Assembly (NCBI GenBank): GCA_945859605.1
Contig: OX243812.1
Location: 1,251,001-1,315,000 of the forward strand
Direction of reading: 5' to 3'
Source of the DNA: Lumbricus rubellus
Taxonomy: Eukaryota; Annelida; Clitellata; Crassiclitellata; Lumbricidae
Length of the DNA stretch: 64,000 nucleotides
Positions 52,973 to 64,000 of this stretch are shown here, in pieces (positions within the stretch are counted from its first letter, which is position 1; each line of letters opens with the position of its first letter). A program made the translations under genes and the position numbers. The notes under the pieces are model-generated. The model saw only the letters and a list, made by a program, of their open reading frames with translations. It did not search any database and was not told the origin of the DNA.

Positions 52973-53990
52973 AGGTGAAGAGACTCGCAGACACTGAGAC
53001 ACATAGGCAAGCGGTATAACTATTATGCATTCCGTGCATCCGTCTATACTCCCCCGCTGCCCTCATAAATAGGTGGGTAGACGGATGGAAGAGGGTCGGG
53101 GGAAGTGGCTTTGAGACACGGACCGTGATGTTTGTTTTCGATACAGATCTGACACGGATGCTCTACATTCGGCCACGTTCACTCTCCTCTGATGCAGTCA
53201 ATCGTCAGATGATGTTCATTCCCGTGATGCATTGCTACCGATGCCTTCCGGAAGTTACTTCAAGTGGGAGCTAATGCATACGAATACGTATTTGATACGC
53301 ACGTATACACACAAAGGCGCACATACGTAGGCTACTGTAACATGTGTCGGACTCTTTAGTCTGCATTGAAGGGACAGCTTCTAGCGCCACGGGCTCGCTT
53401 AGTAGGACCATCCATCTGGATTGACCTCCATTCAAAGCTGCGTTTATTACATCTGACCAATCAAACCTTGTTTCATGAATCTCTAAAATCTGCTTAATTT
53501 GCCGTGGTTGGGTAAGGAGCGGTCCTGAGTAGCTTTCTTGAAGGTGATTTGCAAGTATATAAGTCCATAGAATGAATTAAAGAATATAATATAATAATAC
53601 CCGTTATTTTATTATAAAATTTTTGGAAGTATGTTCCTTTTGAATATAATATTTTAAAGTCAGACTGGAAAAGAAGGATGTCTTGCAACATTGTAAGTTT
53701 TTTTTAATGAGCCAGCGTTATTCTTTGGTCTATCTTGGAGAATACGTGGAGGAGACACAAAATATCTTGTGAGGTAGCCTATGATAGCCTAATGTTTCTT
53801 GTTGCTCTTACGTGAAACCTTCACAAACTAAATTACAAGCTGAACAATATGAAGTTATTTCATTCATGATCTAAACTTTTGTAAACCACTATATTGTCTG
53901 TATCGCCTACTCATAGTCTAATATATTGGTATTGATAGTAATTTTTTTAATTTATTTCTCGCATTTGCTATAGCGACCCTTCAAGTTCTC
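52973..53990. other. Intergenic with LINE-tail-like motif
   Basis: CCTGAGTAGC and GCAAGTATATAAGTCC near 53523-53570 resemble LINE 3' tails. No gene. Confidence 0.4.
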
Positions 53991-54424
53991 TGCACAGAGG
54001 CGCTCCCGACTACAGCGCGTACACTGGATCGGAGTTTCAGGCCGAAGCACATGAGCAATTGCGAGTGAATGACTGTGTCAAGGTTCCTATACGCGGCGGC
54101 TTGAGATGGATTCGTATGATGATAATAATAATGATTTTCGTTTTTTTAACAATTCGGTTGACAAACCGCAACCGATTACAGTTGAAACAGTTTACAGGAA
54201 CTCAAATTGCACAGAGGCGCTCCCGACTACAGCGCGTACACTGGATCGGAGTTTCAGGCCGAAGCACATGAGCAATTGCGAGTGAATGACTGTGTCAAGG
54301 TTCCTATACGCGGCGGCTTGAGATGGATTCGTATGATGATAATAATAATGATTTTCGTTTTTTTAACAATTCGGTTGACAAACCGCAACCGATTACAGTT
54401 GAAACAGTTTACAGGAACTCAAAT
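53991..54424. repeat. Perfect tandem duplication, 2 x 217 bp
   Basis: The unit starts TGCACAGAGGCGCTCCCGAC at 53991 and again at 54208, and the two copies look identical, indicating a very recent event or an assembly duplication. Confidence 0.85.
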
Positions 54425-54590
54425 TACACTTAAATACATTTAATCTTAACTGTGCTAACAGAACAGACCGCCTGCAATAATCGGCGCTAATAGTAGCCTA
54501 CAAAGCATGTCCGCCCAGTTCGGGGCGCGAACTTGTTACCTCTTGCTCTCTACGCCAGCGTGTTATTCAATGTCCACTGGCAGAGCCGTT
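54365..54590. repeat. SINE-like repeat, second copy
   Basis: GACAAACCGCAACCGATTAC, then TCCGCCCAGTTCGGGGCGCGAAC, in the same order as 37431-38060 but without the MITE. Confidence 0.5.
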
Positions 54591-54591
54591 T

Positions 54592-54660
54592 TAAGGCCTA
54601 GGCACGCGAGGCACGTGCCTAGGGCCCCGCGCAACAAGGGGGCCCCGCGGCGACCCAACT
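54592..54660. mobile_element. hAT-type terminal fragment
   Basis: CAGAGCCGTTTTAAGGCC followed by GGCACGTGCCTAGGGCCCC is a typical end of Tip100-like hAT elements. No matching opposite end was found. Confidence 0.45.
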
Positions 54661-54914
54661 AGACATACAATTAATAAGCAACATGTTATGCGAACTTTAA
54701 CGTAGCCTATGTTAAACTTAAATTTATTTAATGCTGGCGATACAAAGACTGCTGTGCCTGCAGTGTCAGAAGTTATACTGCCATATTAATCTTGTAGCCT
54801 ATTCTTGTTAATCTCTCCTCCGTCAAGCGTAAGCCAACAATGAGGCTTCATTATATCGTCTCCAACTTGCTATGCCCCTGATTTTCTCCACCACATCCCT
54901 CATATCCATGCTAT

Positions 54915-55676
54915 ATTAATTAATGTTTCAAAATGACACAGATGCACATATAGAAGGCTTGAATGCAATAGACTACAATAATCTGAGACTCAGTTTAGTC
55001 TCTTCCATGACAATGTGGGAATTCAAAAACTTTCTGGTGGGGAGGAGCACATTTCCTTCCCATGCCTCTACCCGCTCACAAGAGAGACGCCAGACTTCAT
55101 TTATCCCACATTATGGCCTCAGAACAGCCCAGATTTGAATCCTGTCGACTATAAAGTGTGGAGCGTGATGCAAGACCGAGTCTACCAGACAACAATCCTT
55201 GATATTAACTATCTGAAGCAACGCTTGTTGGAAGTGTGGGATTGCCTGGACCAGAGGATAATCGACGATGCACGCTGTTGCATAATAACGCCAGCGCCCT
55301 CAGGTTTGCGTGCAAGCATGAGGAGGACATTTTGAGCATGTTATTTAATTAAATTATCAAACCATACTGTTGGGTCATATTGTTAGTTCAATTCTCTACA
55401 TATCTGGAAAATTTTAGAAAGATTAATCATCAGGCATTAGAGATATAAGGAAACATTTTATTGAATCTGACAGAAAATTGCTTGTAAATTGGAATTTCGG
55501 TATATGAAGTTTAAATATTCATATCTTTTTATCCGTTCTACTTTATCTCATGAAATTTTGAAATCATATTCTTGGTCCAATTCTCTAAATATTTGGAATT
55601 TTTTTAGCGTGATATGTTATCAGGGATTAGAGATATATGAAAAACAATTTGGCTTAGTTTTTTGACTCACGGTGTA
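54915..55676 (+). pseudogene. Mariner transposase remnant
   Basis: Two frames share the C-terminal part of a mariner transposase: ETPDFIYPTLWPQNSPDLNP (catalytic last Asp region), VDYKVWSVMQDRVYQ and WDCLDQRIIDDARC. The 5' part is missing. GACTCACGGTGTA near 55662 could be the 3' terminal repeat. Related to the element at 58311. Confidence 0.7.
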
Positions 55677-55932
55677 GTATATCATTATAGTCTTATGTAT
55701 GCGATAATTATATCAATAATTTTTATAATAGAAGTCACACATTCCTAAATAACGAAAGGAATTAATCGATATGTAGGCCTATGTCATCTAAATCACAATA
55801 ATTAACTGGAAAGCGTTTGTTGAAACAGGTCTGATTAATGTGATTATGTCGAAATAATAATTATTGACGACAATGTTATTACGGATCGCACCATTAGAAT
55901 TCAGCGATCGTTAATATTGCTTGATACGATTG

Positions 55933-57024
55933 TTACATCACGTTGCAATATCCATCATCTTCATTATCATTTTTGTCCTGGTCGTCATTGTAACTGAAGT
56001 AATCATACCAGTCATCTTCATCTTGATTGCGATTTGAATCTCCGCCGCTATTATGAGTATCTGTTTCATCGTAATGATCAGATTCATAATATGTGTCGTT
56101 GTTATAATAATCATCGTCAACTTTGTATTGATAGTATTCGTCATCTTGATCATCATCAGCATCTTCGTAGTCATCTTGATCATCATCAGCATCTTCGTAA
56201 TGATACTGATTGTGGTAATATTCGTCTTCTTGGTCATCATCTTCATATCCATATCCATATTCATATTCACCTTCTTCTTCATTTTCATCATCTTCTTGTT
56301 TACCATCGTGAATTGCCAGAACTTGTTTCAACGGATCCCACTTTCCAACCACATCCTTCCCGCTCTGCCAATCGTCAACGATCTCATTCAAAGATGGTTG
56401 TAGAGCTTTCTGTCTACAAGAAATTTTCATTCCGTTACAGTCGGTGGTCAACTTTCTCTTAAACGATTGTGAAGTGGGGTCCATGGCACTCTTTGCAACG
56501 CTTATCTTTTCAACCACACCGACTTTCTCCAACATCCTGTACAAGACGAGACGTCTGTTTCCTGTTACAGTCCACCAGCTCCCGTTCATGCTCAACACTT
56601 CGATCATTGGTATGTCTGTTACCTTAAGGCTGCCGTTGATAAGATGAGCAAAAACGCAAGTCAGAGGAGTGCCATTAGTAAACCGACTTCCAATGCTGTC
56701 GTGAGAGAAGAGAATCTTACTTGGTGGCAAGGTCAATATGTCCATATCTCCATCGCAATAATCATTGGATTCAACATGATGTGAATGATTATTGTAGTGG
56801 TCTTCATATTGACAATCATCTTCATATTGGAAACCGTCTTCATATTGACAATCATCTTCATATTGGGAACCGTCTTCATATTGACAATCATCTTCATATT
56901 GGAAACCGTCTTCCTCTCCTCCTTCTTCATAATATTCCTGACCACGGCAATAATATCCTTCTTCATTATGGTCATACAATCCATGATTACCTTGGTCGTT
57001 CTCATGCTGTCCATATTCGTTCAT
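55933..57024 (-). CDS. ParB/Srx-like family gene 5, divergent, with two acidic regions
   Basis: 363 residues from ATG 57024, preferred over 57063 because CTGCAG, a good splice acceptor, ends 2 bp upstream. Residues 40-75 are a six-residue repeat (QYEDDC/QYEDGF, 18-bp DNA unit, about seven copies). The core starts near 104 (KILFSHDSIGSRF), with GNRRLVLYRML at 155-165, LTTDCNGMKISCR and IVDDWQSGKDVVGKW. A C-terminal tail of about 130 residues is rich in Asp, Glu and Tyr. Unlike genes 1-4, acidic runs flank the core on both sides, and the tail is not pure Asp. No signal peptide or membrane segment. Intact; function unknown. Confidence 0.62.
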   Translation of the reverse strand: MNEYGQHENDQGNHGLYDHNEEGYYCRGQEYYEEGGEEDGFQYEDDCQYEDGSQYEDDCQYEDGFQYEDDCQYEDHYNNHSHHVESNDYCDGDMDILTLPPSKILFSHDSIGSRFTNGTPLTCVFAHLINGSLKVTDIPMIEVLSMNGSWWTVTGNRRLVLYRMLEKVGVVEKISVAKSAMDPTSQSFKRKLTTDCNGMKISCRQKALQPSLNEIVDDWQSGKDVVGKWDPLKQVLAIHDGKQEDDENEEEGEYEYGYGYEDDDQEDEYYHNQYHYEDADDDQDDYEDADDDQDDEYYQYKVDDDYYNNDTYYESDHYDETDTHNSGGDSNRNQDEDDWYDYFSYNDDQDKNDNEDDGYCNVM

Positions 57025-57165
57025 ATCTGCAGTATAGCCGAAAAATTCTAAAATTTGAAACACGCATGCTTAAGATTATACTGAAAACTAAATAATAGAG
57101 TTGAACTTTAGAATCTACAGTCTTGTTGTCAAGACCTGAAACCTCAGGACTAAGCATTCTAACAA

Positions 57166-58169
57166 GACTGGTCATAGGATGATTGGTCATAGGATGATTG
57201 GTCATAGAATGATATTTCATAGGACGATTGGTCAAAGGACAATTGGTCAAAGAACAATTGGTCATAGGACGATTGGTCATAGGACGATTGGTCATAGGAC
57301 GATTTGTCATAGGACAATTGGTCATAGGACGATTGGTCATAGAATGATAGGTCATAGGACGATTGGTCATAGAAAGATTGGTCATAGGACGATTGGTCAT
57401 AGGACGATTGGTCATAGAAAGATTGGTCATAGGACGATTGGTCATAGGACGATTGGTCATAGAACGATAGGTCATAGGATGATTGGTCATGGAAAGATTG
57501 GTCATAGGACGATTGGTCATAGGACGATTGGTCATAGGACGATTGGTCATTGGACGATTGGTCATTGGACGATTGGTCATAGGACGATTGGTCATTGAAC
57601 GATTGGTCATTGGACGAGTGTCATAGGACGATTGGTCATAGGACGATTGGTCATTGGACGATTGGTCATTGGACGATTGGTCATAGAAAGATTGGTCATA
57701 GGACGATTGGTCATTGGACGATTGGTCATAGAAAGATTGGTCATAGGACGATTGGTCATAGGACGATTGGTCATAGAACGATAGGTCATAGGACGATTGG
57801 TCATAGAAAGATTGGTCATAGGACGATTGGTCATTGGACGATTGGTCATTGAACGATTGGTCATAGAAAGATTGGTCATAGAACGATTGGTCATAGAAAG
57901 ATTGGTCATAGGACGATTGGTCATAGGACGATTGGTCATAGGACGATTGGTCATAGAACGATAGGTCATAGGACGATAGGTCAAAGAACGATAGGTCATA
58001 GGACGATTGGTCATAGAAAGATTGGTCATAGGACGATTGGTCATTGGACGATTGGTCATTGAACGATTGGTCATAGGACGATTGGTCATAGAAAGATTGG
58101 TCATAGGATGATTGGTCATAGGACGATTGGTCATAGGACGATTGGTCATTGGACGATTGGTCATAGAAG
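57166..58169. repeat. 15-bp minisatellite, 67 units, CCAAT-box array
   Basis: Unit GATTGGTCATAGGAC repeated 67 times, one unit 14 bp long at about 57616. Fifty-seven units keep ATTGG, so the strand of gene 5 carries about 57 copies of GACCAAT, most as GACCAATC. Variant endings (GGAC, GAAA, GAAC, TTGGAC, TTGAAC) recur in ordered runs. Because 15 is a multiple of 3, long ORFs exist in several frames (for example 57002-58246), which I regard as artefacts. Confidence 0.95.
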
Positions 58170-58310
58170 GATGAATTGTATTTTAGAAACAAATAAACTA
58201 TTGTCAAAATAGGAATCTTCTTTAGATAATTGATTGCAGTTATCAATTATGGATGTTCAGCATTTTAATATTTATAATTAATGTCAACCAAGAATTGTAA
58301 TAACGTTATA

Positions 58311-59318
58311 CACGGTGATTCATAAAAAACCAACCCCCTGCATATTTCACTGTAACTCCGTCAAATGTCATGCTATGTGAAAGAAATTTTAAAGGAAGAC
58401 AGAGGAGTTATTTCTAAACATTCGGAAAGTTAAAGTTTATGTTCAAATTGACCCCCCCCTTTGGCAGCGACGCATGCGCGAAGACGAGTACGCCACTGTT
58501 TGACTGATTCATCAATGATGCGCTGATCCATCTCGTCCCATGCCTCCACAATTCGACTTCGCAACTCACTGACATAACATATTCGAGATCTGTAGACCTA
58601 GCTTCTCTTGCATGACACTCCATATCTTATAGTCCACTGGATTTAAATCAGGGCTGTTGGGTGGCCACAAAGTAGGCGGGATGAAATCAGGTGTTTCAGT
58701 TTCCAGTAACGCAACAGTGTCCCGTGCTCTGTGCGCAGGGGCGCTATCCAGCTGGAAGATAAAATCCTCATCGGTAATGTCACGAATGTCTGGTAAAAGG
58801 CCCTGTTTTAGTGGAACATCTCTGTAATATTGTCCATTGACCTCATGACAACTGGTTCGGTGAAATGGATATGTTCGTACGACCAAGTCAGAGACCCGAC
58901 CGATGCCATAAGGGATTTGCTGAAAGTTGGTCGATTCCGCAAAAGACGATTTGCTGGAACGTCCCTCTTCTGTGTAGCGGCAGATACGTGTTTGCGAACA
59001 TTCTGATTGTTACTGGGTGCTGCCACAGTAAACAATTTCTCACCTGGAGGCTAAACCAGATGAAATTGACCAGGTTTGCATGATACAACCTGAGTGACTG
59101 ACAGGAAGGTTGGAATATTGCTTGTTTCTCGAGATTATCGTGACGTCATTAGTTTCGTCATCCGCGTTACGTCATTATAGCTCTGAATGTGAAATAATTT
59201 ATACAGCACTTGGCTAGAACATCAAGCTTCATTACTGTGAAATTTCGTTAAATTTGATGGTCATCTACATGAGTTATCCGAACTTACGCAGGGGGATGGT
59301 TTTTTATGAATCACCGTG
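58311..59318 (-). mobile_element. Mariner-like element (1008 bp), decayed
   Basis: Terminal repeats CACGGTGATTCATAAAAAAC at both ends (about 31 bp, one mismatch) flanked by TA on each side. The minus strand encodes transposase pieces in more than one frame, including FQLDSAPAHRARDTVALLET and PPTLWPPNSPDLNPVDYKIW. Frameshifts make it non-autonomous. Confidence 0.85.
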
Positions 59319-59688
59319 TATATATAGAGAGATTTACGTATTTTACATTAAGTTACATCTTACATTGAATGAGGACCACTTTCTGCATTAGACAGATCAT
59401 GAATGCTTAATAATAATAATTAATAATTATAATAATATTATGACGACTTGGGGGTTGTGGTGTGAATAGAGGACTTTATTATACATGTGGGTCCTACACA
59501 TGTGAGTTGAACTCCTTAAGACTCACTGCAGCTCTCACTCTGACGACCTCACAGGCCTAATTATGGTGACACGTCAGGGTTTGATGTTTCACCTCTTTGT
59601 GTCCATCTAAACTTCTAAAGTGATCAAAAGCGTTGTAAGATTTGTTCAATATGTCTGCCAAGTATGATAATCTTGCACATACATGTAT
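59319..59688. other. Non-coding, within the putative intron of gene 5
   Basis: AT-rich with no element ends or ORF of note. Confidence 0.4.
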
Positions 59689-59814
59689 CTCACCAAGAAT
59701 GTTCCGTATCCACCTAGAATTGAAGTTTTAATGCGATAAGATATTAAGTTTTTCCTCTGGTTTGTGTGGGTGCGCGACAGCGCGACGTGTCCTTTCCGGA
59801 AACCGAAACTGAAG
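59689..59814 (-). promoter_or_regulatory. ISRE-like site upstream of gene 5
   Basis: Plus strand GGAAACCGAAACTGAAG at 59798-59814; gene strand AGTTTCGGTTTCC, an exact ISRE core with a third GAA half-site. Gene-strand CTTG|GTGAGATAC near 59693 is a possible donor, weaker evidence than for genes 1-4. It is 2.8 kb upstream of the ORF, with the mariner element and the minisatellite in between. Confidence 0.5.
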
Positions 59815-60096
59815 AACGGAAATATTGTATTTATTTAAACACATAGGGCCTATTATAAATAAAGCTTGCAGTCTATGATAGGCATAGTCTGATTTATGGT
59901 CTATGCAGTATTCGCAGCAATAATAGGTTATGAGAACAAAATGTATATAGGCCTATAAAAGGCCCTTTATAACAAAGTCTTAATGTGTCATCATTCATCG
60001 GTATTTATGTATAGGCCTGTCGATAAAATTATAATAATTATGACATTGTTCCCGTTGTGTATTCGTATGCACATTGGACCTACATGTAGCATGGAG

Positions 60097-61495
60097 CAGT
60101 GGTTCCCAAACTTCAGCATGCCGCGGACCGGCAATAATGTTTGGTGAAGCTCGCGGACCGCTAACTTAGGCCTTCATTAATGGCGATGATCAACACAAGT
60201 AAGCTCACTGCAGTCATCAATATACAGGGTGGGCCAAAAAAAGTGAGAACATCTTGTAGAATACGAGTTATTTACAAATATAATTCAGTTAATTATATTG
60301 TTTTCATGTATTTTTGTTTGCCAAGTATTTAGCTAATCAGAAATCATGTTCAATGTGTCCTCCTTGCTTCTCAGCGAGTTTTTCTAAGCGTCGACGCCCC
60401 TCGTTTATGCTACTGCATGTCAATAAAGCGCTGCCCCAGATTTCTCCATTCTTCGATTATTGCCAACTTGAGCTGCTCAACTGTGGTAAATTTTCGCCGA
60501 AGGTAGACTTTTTCTTGCAAAGCACCCCATATGGCATAATCTACTGTGTTTAAATCACAACTGTTCGGTGGCCACATGTCTGGCTCGATGAAGTTAACAT
60601 TCTCCTGACGAAGAAAGTTGATTGTATTTCTGGCTGTGTGAGATGGAGCTCCGTCTTGCTGCTGTAATGTCCAGTTATGGCTATCGCTTGAATTACAGGC
60701 AGCAAACCTTGTCTGAGAACATGTCCACAATAGTATTCACTGTTTACTTTGGCGCCTGGTTCAACGAACGCAATATTAGTTTTCTCCATTCAAGACACAC
60801 CAACTGATACCATGATACCGCGCGGCTGAAATGGTCACGTTCTCGTATGAGTCGACTTTCATGAACTTCCATTTTTCTTTGATTCAACGGAATAAACAAT
60901 TAACTGGAGTGGCATTGGTGAATGTCTTTTCGTCTGTAAACCAGATGCTTCGTACACTTCTCTCATTAGGAAACCGCTCAAGTAGCTGCCGACTGCGTTG
61001 CAAGCGTTTCAAAGTGACATTTTCATTGAGCTTCTGCCCGATCACACACTTGTACGTTTTGAGTTGCAAATTTTGCTTTAAAATATGTCAAAATAAAGAC
61101 ATCATGTAGCTAAATAGATAAGTAAGTGAATGAGTGAATAATTTAAGCTATTATGGATACAGTGAAACAAGTTTTGGTGCAATTATACTACTTTTTACGC
61201 GATGTTCTCACTTTTTTTGGCCCACCCTGTAGATCTAATGAATTTAGAATAAATTTTAATTTTTAATTCGCCATCTGGCAAGTTAAAATAAGGCGCGTTG
61301 ATTTATTTCAAATTTTTAAATATTAAGACAGAAATTTGAATAAATTTTGGACAACAATTCGGATAATTTCACAATTTTAAACAAATAAACTAATAATTAC
61401 ACTTAATTTTTTATTTGTAACTCTTCTCCGCGGACCGGCGATCATACCTCCGCGGACCGGCACTGGTCCGCGGACCACCACTTTGGGAACCACTG
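60097..61495. mobile_element. hAT non-autonomous element, host of a nested mariner
   Basis: Ends CAGTGGTTCCCAAACTT and its near-complement AAGTGGTGG...ACTTTGGGAACCACTG, with GCGGACCGGC motifs inside both ends. Flanking 8-mers GCATGGAG and GCATAGAG match at seven of eight positions, the 8-bp target duplication of hAT elements. Without the mariner insertion it is about 390 bp. Confidence 0.85.
60225..61229 (-). mobile_element. Mariner element (1005 bp), decayed
   Basis: Inverted ends CAGGGTGGGCCAAAAAAAG, flanked by TA. Minus-strand frames encode WTLQQQDGAPSHTARNT, FIEPDMWPPNSCDLNTVDYAIW (the usual SPDLNP changed to SCDLNT) and an upstream NERSVRSIWFTDEKTF piece in another frame. Several frame breaks. 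A mariner subfamily different from the one at 58311. Confidence 0.85.
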
Positions 61496-61503
61496 GCATA
61501 GAG

Positions 61504-62235
61504 TATAAATTATGCTGATACTTCATTTGTCCTGCGGATGAACGTAGATAATAATGTGAAGTCTATGACATAGGCCTAAGTGGTCATGAATTGCATACGC
61601 AAATTCTCAGGGATTTCCCGGTGAAAGTGAAATTTCCACTGATACCCATAATGTATCCGATATTATAGGCCATAAGCTCTGTCAATATCCCATACTCATG
61701 GTTGATTCACGACATAATGACAATCTGTGGAAATGTTAAAATCTGCGATAAAACTAGAGGAACTCTTGAAACGGTTTCAGGAAGCAATTCCAATGTATTC
61801 CATCCCGCATGTAGACCAATGCTTTGTTCCCCAATCTGATGGTGTCACGACACCTAAGCGTGCACATGGCATTGTAACGAACCTGTTCCGTGGAGTGGGG
61901 TGACACCGCTGGAGAATGAATAAGCTGCTTTTCTGTAACAAAATGTGTAAAACGGCCATGTTATCACCACTGACAAAAGCATAGATGTAAAAAACGATGG
62001 AAACGGAATAAAAAACTGTAAAAAACGTCGTTTTTTCGAAAAAATAAAAAAACGACAAAAACCGATAAAAAACGGAAACGGAAAATAATTTGACTTTGCT
62101 ACATCTAAAACCGCATTTTTACCTTGAAAACCTTGATTAGGAACCTACTACACGTAGGCTATCTCTTAAATGATGATGTTAAACGATGAAATAATGACTT
62201 TAGTTGGCTGAATCCTTGAAAGTTGGTGGAAAACA
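61504..62235. other. Intergenic, no gene supported
   Basis: Contains an AAAACG-rich degenerate repeat near 61990-62090. Confidence 0.45.
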
Positions 62236-63492
62236 CAGTGGCGGCTCTACAGGGGAGGCCAGGGGGGGCAGCTGCCCCCCTTGCTGAGCTCGTGCCCCCC
62301 CCAGTTGCCCCCCCCCAGATTTTTGCGTCCAATTTATTGCAAAATGTGTTACATACTGCTTACTTATTTCAAGTTATTTGCTTAGACATAATTAAAGATT
62401 CACTTATTAATATTATATTTTCGCGTTAGTAATTATTACTCACACAACACTTACTTACTTGCTCATATATGATATATCTAGTCAATAATGGCATGCTCGT
62501 AAGTCTTTGGTATGAACTATGTATTTAGGATCGTTGGTTTATTTGCGTTAAAGCTCTTCCGGAAGTTCCGGTCATTGCGGTCAATCTTTCTTTCATGCGA
62601 TTGATTCGCACGCGGTCGGTTACAGAACTTTCACGTGTTCGTTAAGAATAACTTAAAATGAGTGATATTAGACAAATGTTCAGTAAACCGAACAAGAGGG
62701 CTAGAAATGAAGACGAATCTGTGCCTAGGTTTAGCGTTACAAAGGAACCTTCTGCCGACATTTCATTAACTTTGGACTCTGTGGTGGTCACTTCAGAGAG
62801 CACGAGTTGCTCGATCGCGCTGTTGGACGATGAACTGCCCGACGATATCATAGATTTTGAATCGAATGTAGAAAATCTGGATGAATCTCAGGTGGGAAAC
62901 TATATGTATAATGTGGTAATCGTTTTTTCATTTGAACGGACGAGCGGTGGTGCAGGTTCTCACTCGATCATTTCATTGCAAAATGAAGATGGCCGAGGCC
63001 ATTAAACGGCCGCTACAGAAAATCGCTTTACCTTTATGTTAAATATAAATGTACACGCTTTTTATAGCAAAAGCTACTGTCAATCGAAATACTTAACTGT
63101 ACCCCTTACTATAACTAACATTTGCCTTACTATTGTATGGCCTCGACGCTGACCTACACCACGCCTAAATAAAATTATAGTAATTAGGTAAGCTTATAAT
63201 ATAATCACTGACAGTTTGTAGGAGTTCTGCCATTTGAGGTTCCCCATATATGGAGTAGTCAGAATGTAATAATGTATACTTGAGGACCGGCAATCACGTG
63301 AGTTGTGGTTCGTTAGTATTTGAGATTTCAGGGCTGCCTGAAACATATCTGCGAAGTACCATGTCTGATGTTCGGTTAAGTAGTTTAGCAGTGCTGTCAA
63401 TTGAATCTGTTCGTGCAGAATCAATTAATATGGATGCTTTTGTGGACGAGTTTGATTCGAGGCACAACAATCGTAAACTTGCTCTTCATTAA
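62236..63492 (+). pseudogene. hAT (Tip100-like) element with internally deleted transposase
   Basis: The left end CAGTGGCGGCTCTACAGGGG with GGGGGGCAGCTGCCCCCC is hAT-type. The ORF at 62658-63005 starts MSDIRQMFSKPNKRARNED, like the N-termini of these transposases. The ORF around 63361-63492 (VRLSSLAVLSIESVRAESI, FVDEF) resembles their C-terminal dimerisation region. The central catalytic part is missing. The right side is cut by the piggyBac-like element, whose TTAA supplies the stop. Confidence 0.6.
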
Positions 63493-64000
63493 CCCTCAGG
63501 CTACCAAGCTTTTTTTGTAACACTGACTACCAAGGGGGGGTGGTTACCACCCCCCCTGGATTTTGGGTTTGGTTTGAGATATCATAACTTGTAATACACC
63601 TATGGATTCAGCATTCATTTCTGCACAAAATGGTATATTTAGGTTTAAAATATATGAAAGCACCCCAAAGTTATGAATTTTTTACCGTAGGCACCCGTCG
63701 ATTCCACAAAATGTATACTTTCGCATAAGCAAAATATTAGATTCTGTGTGTTTTTAACATAATTTATTTAATTTAAAATAGGTTACATATAATAAAGTCC
63801 AATATTCAACTATAAAAACTAGTAATAAGTTAGTTTTAGTTACAATAAAAAGAGAAAAAACACGTAAAACATGCTGAAAAACGTTTACGCAGACTTATCG
63901 GTTTGCGTTGTAAAAAAACCCAACATTTTCACACATTTAAATTTATTTTAAGCACTTCCGGTCATCAAATGTCAAATTATTTGGTATCACTAAATAGCCC
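63489..64000. mobile_element. piggyBac-like element, second copy, cut by window end
   Basis: TTAACCCTCAGGCTACCA and the following 500 bp match 30909 onward with few differences. The right end lies outside the window. Confidence 0.8.

Noticed and set aside
57002..58246. 414-residue minus-strand ORF of YDQSS/MTNRP repeats, and plus-strand TIGHR-repeat ORFs
   Set aside because: A 15-bp unit without stops leaves several frames open. The frame switches at a 14-bp unit and no frame is favoured, so this is minisatellite, not a repeat protein.

Overview
The window looks like repeat-rich nuclear DNA from a marine invertebrate. It holds BEL/Pao, mariner, hAT, piggyBac-like and LINE relics, long trinucleotide microsatellites, and the palindromes TAGGCCTA and TACATGTA used far above chance. 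An echinoderm or another invertebrate deuterostome is my best guess, from texture only. No rRNA, tRNA, CRISPR or bacterial operon was seen.

Layout. (1) 1-5456: a BEL/Pao LTR retrotransposon on the minus strand whose Gag-Pol frame runs off the left edge, next to rearranged and internally deleted copies. (2) 5457-13257: mostly non-coding, with one unrecognised minus-strand ORF, a fold-back element and low-complexity tracts. (3) 13258-29257: one complete 16 kb Polinton/Maverick with long terminal inverted repeats. Its plus-strand block carries protein-primed PolB, an HNH nuclease, an adenain-like protease and two tail-fibre-like proteins. It converges on a minus-strand block with major capsid, small basic virion protein, a two-part family protein, a two-helix membrane protein, a dUTPase-fold protein, a glycine-rich virion protein, penton and packaging ATPase. 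A plus-strand pair follows: a phospholipase-A2-like protein and an integrase with a chromodomain. PolB and integrase are broken, while nearly all virion genes are open. (4) 30.5-50.7 kb: two paralogous blocks of about 9 kb, each with one type I and one type II member of a small gene family. (5) 50.7-64 kb: a fifth, divergent family member next to a 67-unit 15-bp minisatellite, then mariner, hAT and piggyBac-like relics.

The most interesting non-transposon content is the five-member family. Each member encodes a core resembling the ParB/sulfiredoxin fold (a conserved GNRRL motif) followed by an acidic tail, in part encoded by GAT microsatellite. Each lies 0.9-2.8 kb downstream of a segment that carries an exact or near interferon-stimulated-response-element match (AGTTTCNNTTTC on the gene strand), followed by a probable splice donor. 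This suggests two-exon genes with a non-coding first exon and possible control by interferon regulatory factors: a candidate inducible innate-immune family. That reading is inference.

Within the Polinton the gene set describes a virus-like particle: capsid, penton, ATPase and protease for assembly, fibre-like proteins possibly for attachment, a PLA2-like protein for membrane breach, and PolB plus integrase for replication and insertion. The last two functions appear lost in this copy.
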